From: Primulina eburnea
Lineage: Eukaryota > Streptophyta > Magnoliopsida > Lamiales > Gesneriaceae
Length of the DNA stretch: 64,000 nt
Reading direction: 5' to 3'
Assembly: GCF_022965805.1 (NCBI RefSeq)
Contig: NC_133101.1
Coordinates: forward strand, 4,526,001-4,590,000
Shown piece by piece: positions 60,578 through 64,000 of this stretch (positions within the stretch are counted from its first letter, which is position 1; each line of letters begins with the position of its first letter). Under the pieces are notes generated by a model that had not been told where the DNA came from, did no database searches, and saw only the letters and a program-made list of their open reading frames with translations. Position numbers and translations under genes: made by a program.

Positions 60578-62242
60578 ATGGCCTCTCCATTTCTCTCTCA
60601 AGAGGAAGCGGACATTCTTGAACGTAGCAAGAAGAAATCTAAGCAATCAACAGATAACCAATTACTTGGAATTGAAGAGGATGTGATAATGGGCAATTGT
60701 ATGCCAAACATCCATCTGGGGACCCAAGGAAACCTTTTGAAAGATGCATCCGGAGCCAGACAATCATTCAAGGATACCCTGTTGGGAAAGAGCATCCATG
60801 GGGACTCAAGCATCTATCCGGAGGAGGAAGGATTCATTTCGGACGATGACGAGGAGGACGAGGGAGAGGGGACCATGGAGGAAGGATGCCCGCTGATAAA
60901 ACTGACGAGGGAGGAGAAGGTGAGATTGCGTAGACCATGGCGCCAGACCCTGTTAATCAAAGTCCTAGGAAGAACAATTGGGTATAACTACATGCTCCGG
61001 CGTATCAAAGCACTATGGAAACCAAAGGCTATAATTGAGATGGTAGCGATTGAGAACGACTACTATATCGTCAAGTTTGCCTCGTTCGAGGACTATGAGT
61101 AAGCAAAGTACGAAGGCCCATGGATGATTATGGATCACTATCTGATCACCAAGGAATGGACTTCCAATTTCAACCCTCTTGTTGACAACACAGAGAAGCT
61201 ACTTGCTTGGGTCCGCTTTCCCTGCCTCCCAATCGAGTATTACGACCAAGATTTTCTCATGAAAGTTGGAAGCAACATTGGTAGACCGATCAAAGTGGAC
61301 CAGGCAACAAGCATAATTTCAAGAGGTAAGTTTGCACGGCTATGCGTAGAAGTGGATATTACAAAGCCTCTTCTGGCTAAATTTAAAATCCGAAGACGAG
61401 TCATTCGGATCGAATATGAGGGTCTGCACCTGATTTGCTTTAACTGTGGAACCCATGGCCACCACAAAGAGCAATGTCAGCTCTTACAGGCTACCGGAAA
61501 CAATGGTCCACCACCGGAAACAGAGGGAAACAACCATCGTGAAAACCAAAATGGAAAAGATCCTCAACCAGCGGAAACCAAGGCAAAGTTTGGGCCGTGG
61601 ATGATGGTAACACGAAATAATCGCAAGATTGAGAAGGGCAAGAATAAGATATACGACAAATTTGGAAATAACGAAGGTAGGAAGGAAGGGGCGGATATGA
61701 GAGGAAATCATTTCCATAAGAATAAATCCAGATATGAATATTTGATTGTTGAAGAAGACACGAACAAGATCAACGACATGGATGGGCCAGATTACACACA
61801 TGAAGGCCCAAACACTCAGAAAACATTAGATGGCAGAGGTAGAAGGCCCAATGTCCAAATTAACTACAAGGAGCTGGAAACCACTAGCTTTGAAGGAGCC
61901 CACAAGAATGAAGAAAAGAAGCAGACGCAAATAAGGGACGAGCACAGAGAAATAAACCATGATAAATATAAATCTAGACAAGCGGCCGCAGCAGAGGAAC
62001 ATGTGCTCATCCGAGGCTCACAGGGTGGAAAAACTATAGAACGCAAGGTGATAAAGAATACAATAACAGAGGATGCAATGAATACCTACAGCATGTTCGA
62101 TACCAGAGTTGAGGAAGAGCATCATCAAGACCCGCCTAGACTCAATAAAGGAGAAGATGTGCAAATGGAGGAAGAATTCATGAATGTGGAAGACGAAGTG
62201 GTCAAGGAGACACCTTGGGGTGAACTCCCTGCCCATCGATAA
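60578..62242 (+). pseudogene. LINE ORF1 (DUF4283 + CCHC), one nonsense codon
   Basis: An RNA-binding ORF1 of the plant L1 type. A DUF4283-like domain occupies about residues 120-240 (TREEKVRLRRPWRQTLLIKV..RIKALWKP..FEDYE). A zinc knuckle CFNCGTHGHHKEQC follows, with a long charged tail. The frame is open for 554 codons apart from one TAA at 61100-61102. There the context EDYE*AKYEGPWMI strongly suggests a Tyr codon changed by one base. No frameshift is seen, so inactivation is minimal and recent. Confidence 0.9.
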
Positions 62243-62312
62243 TCGTATGGATCGAGGCTGCAAGAGAGGCTCCCACACCATTTCCAGGTGTTTTTCTTTT
62301 CACTGTTATTTT

Positions 62313-64000
62313 ATGAATCTATTGATTTGGAACTGTCAAGGCGTAGCTTCAAAAGCTACTAACAGAGTCATTAAGGATATGAAAAAAAGACTCAATCCTA
62401 GAATCTTAGGCCTAATCGAGCCTCGAGTCTCGGGGTACCAGGCATACGAGATTTGTAAGAAGATGGGCTTCGAGAATTGGCTCAGGATCGAAGCTACAGG
62501 TTTCAGCGGTGGAATTTGGGTTTTCTGGCAAGAAGATATCAATCTGGAGATTGTCCATACACACCCACAATTCGTCCTAGTTCGGGTGAAAGTTGGACAT
62601 CAAGCTCCGTGGCTGTTATCTATTGTTTACGGTAGCCCCAATGCAATACTTAGGAAGAAATTATGGCGTGACCTCAGCCTGGACAATCTGAACATTGAAG
62701 GTCCCTGGTGCTCCATTGGGGATTATAATACAGTTATATCAGACGAAGAAACTGAATCCCAAAGGAAGTCGGCCCACCATAGAAGCGCAGACTTCAAAGA
62801 TTGGATATTCAACCAAGCCATGATAGATATGGGCTTCGAGGGATCTAAATTCACTTGGACCAGGGGTCAAAGTGCTGATACGTATAAGAGTGCTAGACTA
62901 GACAGAGGTTTGTGCAACTTGGAATGGAAGGAGATGTTCCAGGAGTCACAGATTACTCATTTACCAATCATTCAGTCAGATCATGCCCCGCTGCTTCTAA
63001 ATTTGAGTGACAAAAATAAATCAACTTTCGGTGGGAGGTTTCGATTTCAAGCAGCTTGGCTGACTCATAAGGAATTTCAAAAGGTAATAGAAGCAGAGTG
63101 GGATAATAGGCGAAACATGGAAGATAATATTATAAAGATGGCCAGCACTCTGTCGAACTGGAATAGATCAACCTTCGGAAACATTCAAAGAAACAAAAAG
63201 AGGCTAATAGCTAGAATTGAAGGCATACAAAGAAGTTTGAACAGACAACCCAGGAAAGGCTTGAAAAAGCTGGAAAACAAACTTAGAAAAGATCTTGACA
63301 AGGTACTAGAACAAGAAGAACTCATGTGGTACCAAAAGTCGAGGGAGGAGTGGATATTTTCAGGAGACAGAAACACAAAATTTTATCATGCATCCACCAT
63401 TGTTCGACGCAACAGAAACAAGGTTGTGGCACTCAAAGATGATAACGGTCAATGGTTAACCAAGACAGAGGAGATTAAGAGGCTAGCGCATGACTATTTC
63501 ACCTCACTGTTCCTTTCCAGCGCAAGTGACATTCCGTCAACAATGCAACAAGGCCTCTTTCCAAATGTGGATGAAACTAAACTCAGGAAGGTACACTGTC
63601 AGTTTTCCATTGAAGAAATCAAACAAGCCCTTTTTGATATGGCCCCGTTTAAAGCCCCAGGCCCCGATGGCTTACATGCTGGATTTTTCCAGAAAATGTG
63701 GTCTGTAGTGGGTGCATCGATCTGTGACTTTGCACTCAGATTTTTTCAGACATGTCGTATTCCTCAAGGAGTTAATGATACAATATTGACGATAATCCCC
63801 AAGGTCCAGAATCCGGAGAGGATTTCACAATTCCGACCTATTAGTTTATGTAATGTGAGCTACAAAATCCTCACTAAGACCATGACTAATAGGCTTAAAG
63901 TTATTATGCCAGATATTATCGGCCCCTTCCAAAGCAGCTTTGTACCAGGGAGGCAAATAACAGACAACATTCTGATTTACCAAGAGATATTACATTCGAT
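62313..64000 (+). CDS. LINE ORF2 (endonuclease + reverse transcriptase), partial
   Basis: Open from the ATG at 62313 to the window end, 562 codons, with no stop in a codon-by-codon reading. The AP-like endonuclease comes first: NCQG near residue 7, the catalytic Glu in LIEPRVSG, WCSIGDYN (usually GDFN) and SDHAPLLL. A linker follows, then the start of the reverse transcriptase: FKAPGPDGLHAGFFQ, FRPISLCNVSYKILTK and FQSSFVPGRQITDNI. The YxDD centre would lie beyond the window. It starts 70 bp after ORF1. The copy may be otherwise intact. Confidence 0.93.
   Translation, partial: MNLLIWNCQGVASKATNRVIKDMKKRLNPRILGLIEPRVSGYQAYEICKKMGFENWLRIEATGFSGGIWVFWQEDINLEIVHTHPQFVLVRVKVGHQAPWLLSIVYGSPNAILRKKLWRDLSLDNLNIEGPWCSIGDYNTVISDEETESQRKSAHHRSADFKDWIFNQAMIDMGFEGSKFTWTRGQSADTYKSARLDRGLCNLEWKEMFQESQITHLPIIQSDHAPLLLNLSDKNKSTFGGRFRFQAAWLTHKEFQKVIEAEWDNRRNMEDNIIKMASTLSNWNRSTFGNIQRNKKRLIARIEGIQRSLNRQPRKGLKKLENKLRKDLDKVLEQEELMWYQKSREEWIFSGDRNTKFYHASTIVRRNRNKVVALKDDNGQWLTKTEEIKRLAHDYFTSLFLSSASDIPSTMQQGLFPNVDETKLRKVHCQFSIEEIKQALFDMAPFKAPGPDGLHAGFFQKMWSVVGASICDFALRFFQTCRIPQGVNDTILTIIPKVQNPERISQFRPISLCNVSYKILTKTMTNRLKVIMPDIIGPFQSSFVPGRQITDNILIYQEILHS

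Larger units (their letters stand above)
60561..64000 (+). mobile_element. L1-type LINE, running off the window
   Basis: A plant non-LTR retrotransposon with ORF1 (60578-62242) and ORF2 (from 62313). It begins directly after gypsy sequence, so any 5' UTR is very short or the 5' end is truncated. The 3' end lies beyond the window. Confidence 0.92.

Noticed and set aside
1..64000. tRNA, rRNA, organellar or bacterial-type operon content
   Set aside because: No cloverleaf-like or rRNA text was noticed by eye, and gene structure is plant nuclear throughout. A tRNA scan would settle this.

Overview
The window is nuclear DNA of a flowering plant. The evidence is GT-AG introns, AT-rich intergenic DNA and plant gene families: a PIP2 aquaporin, a CC-NBS-LRR resistance gene, GARP subunit VPS53 and an LTA4H-type aminopeptidase. 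Plant copia, gypsy, LINE, Mutator and CACTA elements are also present. I lean towards an asterid, possibly Lamiales, because a 182-bp element with GTGAGACCGTCTCAC motifs looks familiar from that order. That is memory, not proof.

Layout: 1-7289 is repeat DNA. It holds three long AT microsatellites, two copies of a repeat that carries them, and a 4.46-kb foldback Mutator-like element (1460-5918) with a perfect 9-bp target duplication and two opposed arrays of ~228-bp units. A second Mutator-like element (7290-10602) carries a broken gene related to plant DUF1985/mobile-domain proteins. It ends about 410 bp before the VPS53 start codon. VPS53 (11014-26380, 23 coding exons) is complete except for one extra base in exon 19. 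From 26.4 to 40.9 kb there is sparse DNA with a small CACTA element, several copies of the 182-bp MITE and an intact four-exon PIP2 aquaporin on the minus strand (30164-32179). A one-exon CNL resistance gene (40924-44248, minus) has two single-base frameshifts. A young-looking copia element (44817-50096, LTRs identical by eye, open 1312-codon frame) sits inside a MITE copy. A nest of three MITEs precedes an intact aminopeptidase/LTA4H gene (51709-54448). From 56.3 kb to the end come the last exon of an unrecognised minus-strand gene, a truncated copia, a truncated gypsy and a LINE that runs off the window.

The host genes have no visible functional link and form an ordinary plant neighbourhood. 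The coherent story is the mobile DNA. At least twelve copies of one short Mutator-type MITE are present, most with readable 9-bp target duplications. Their nesting gives a relative timeline: old MITE, then younger MITEs or copia inserted within it. I found no sign of a new defence or enzymatic system.
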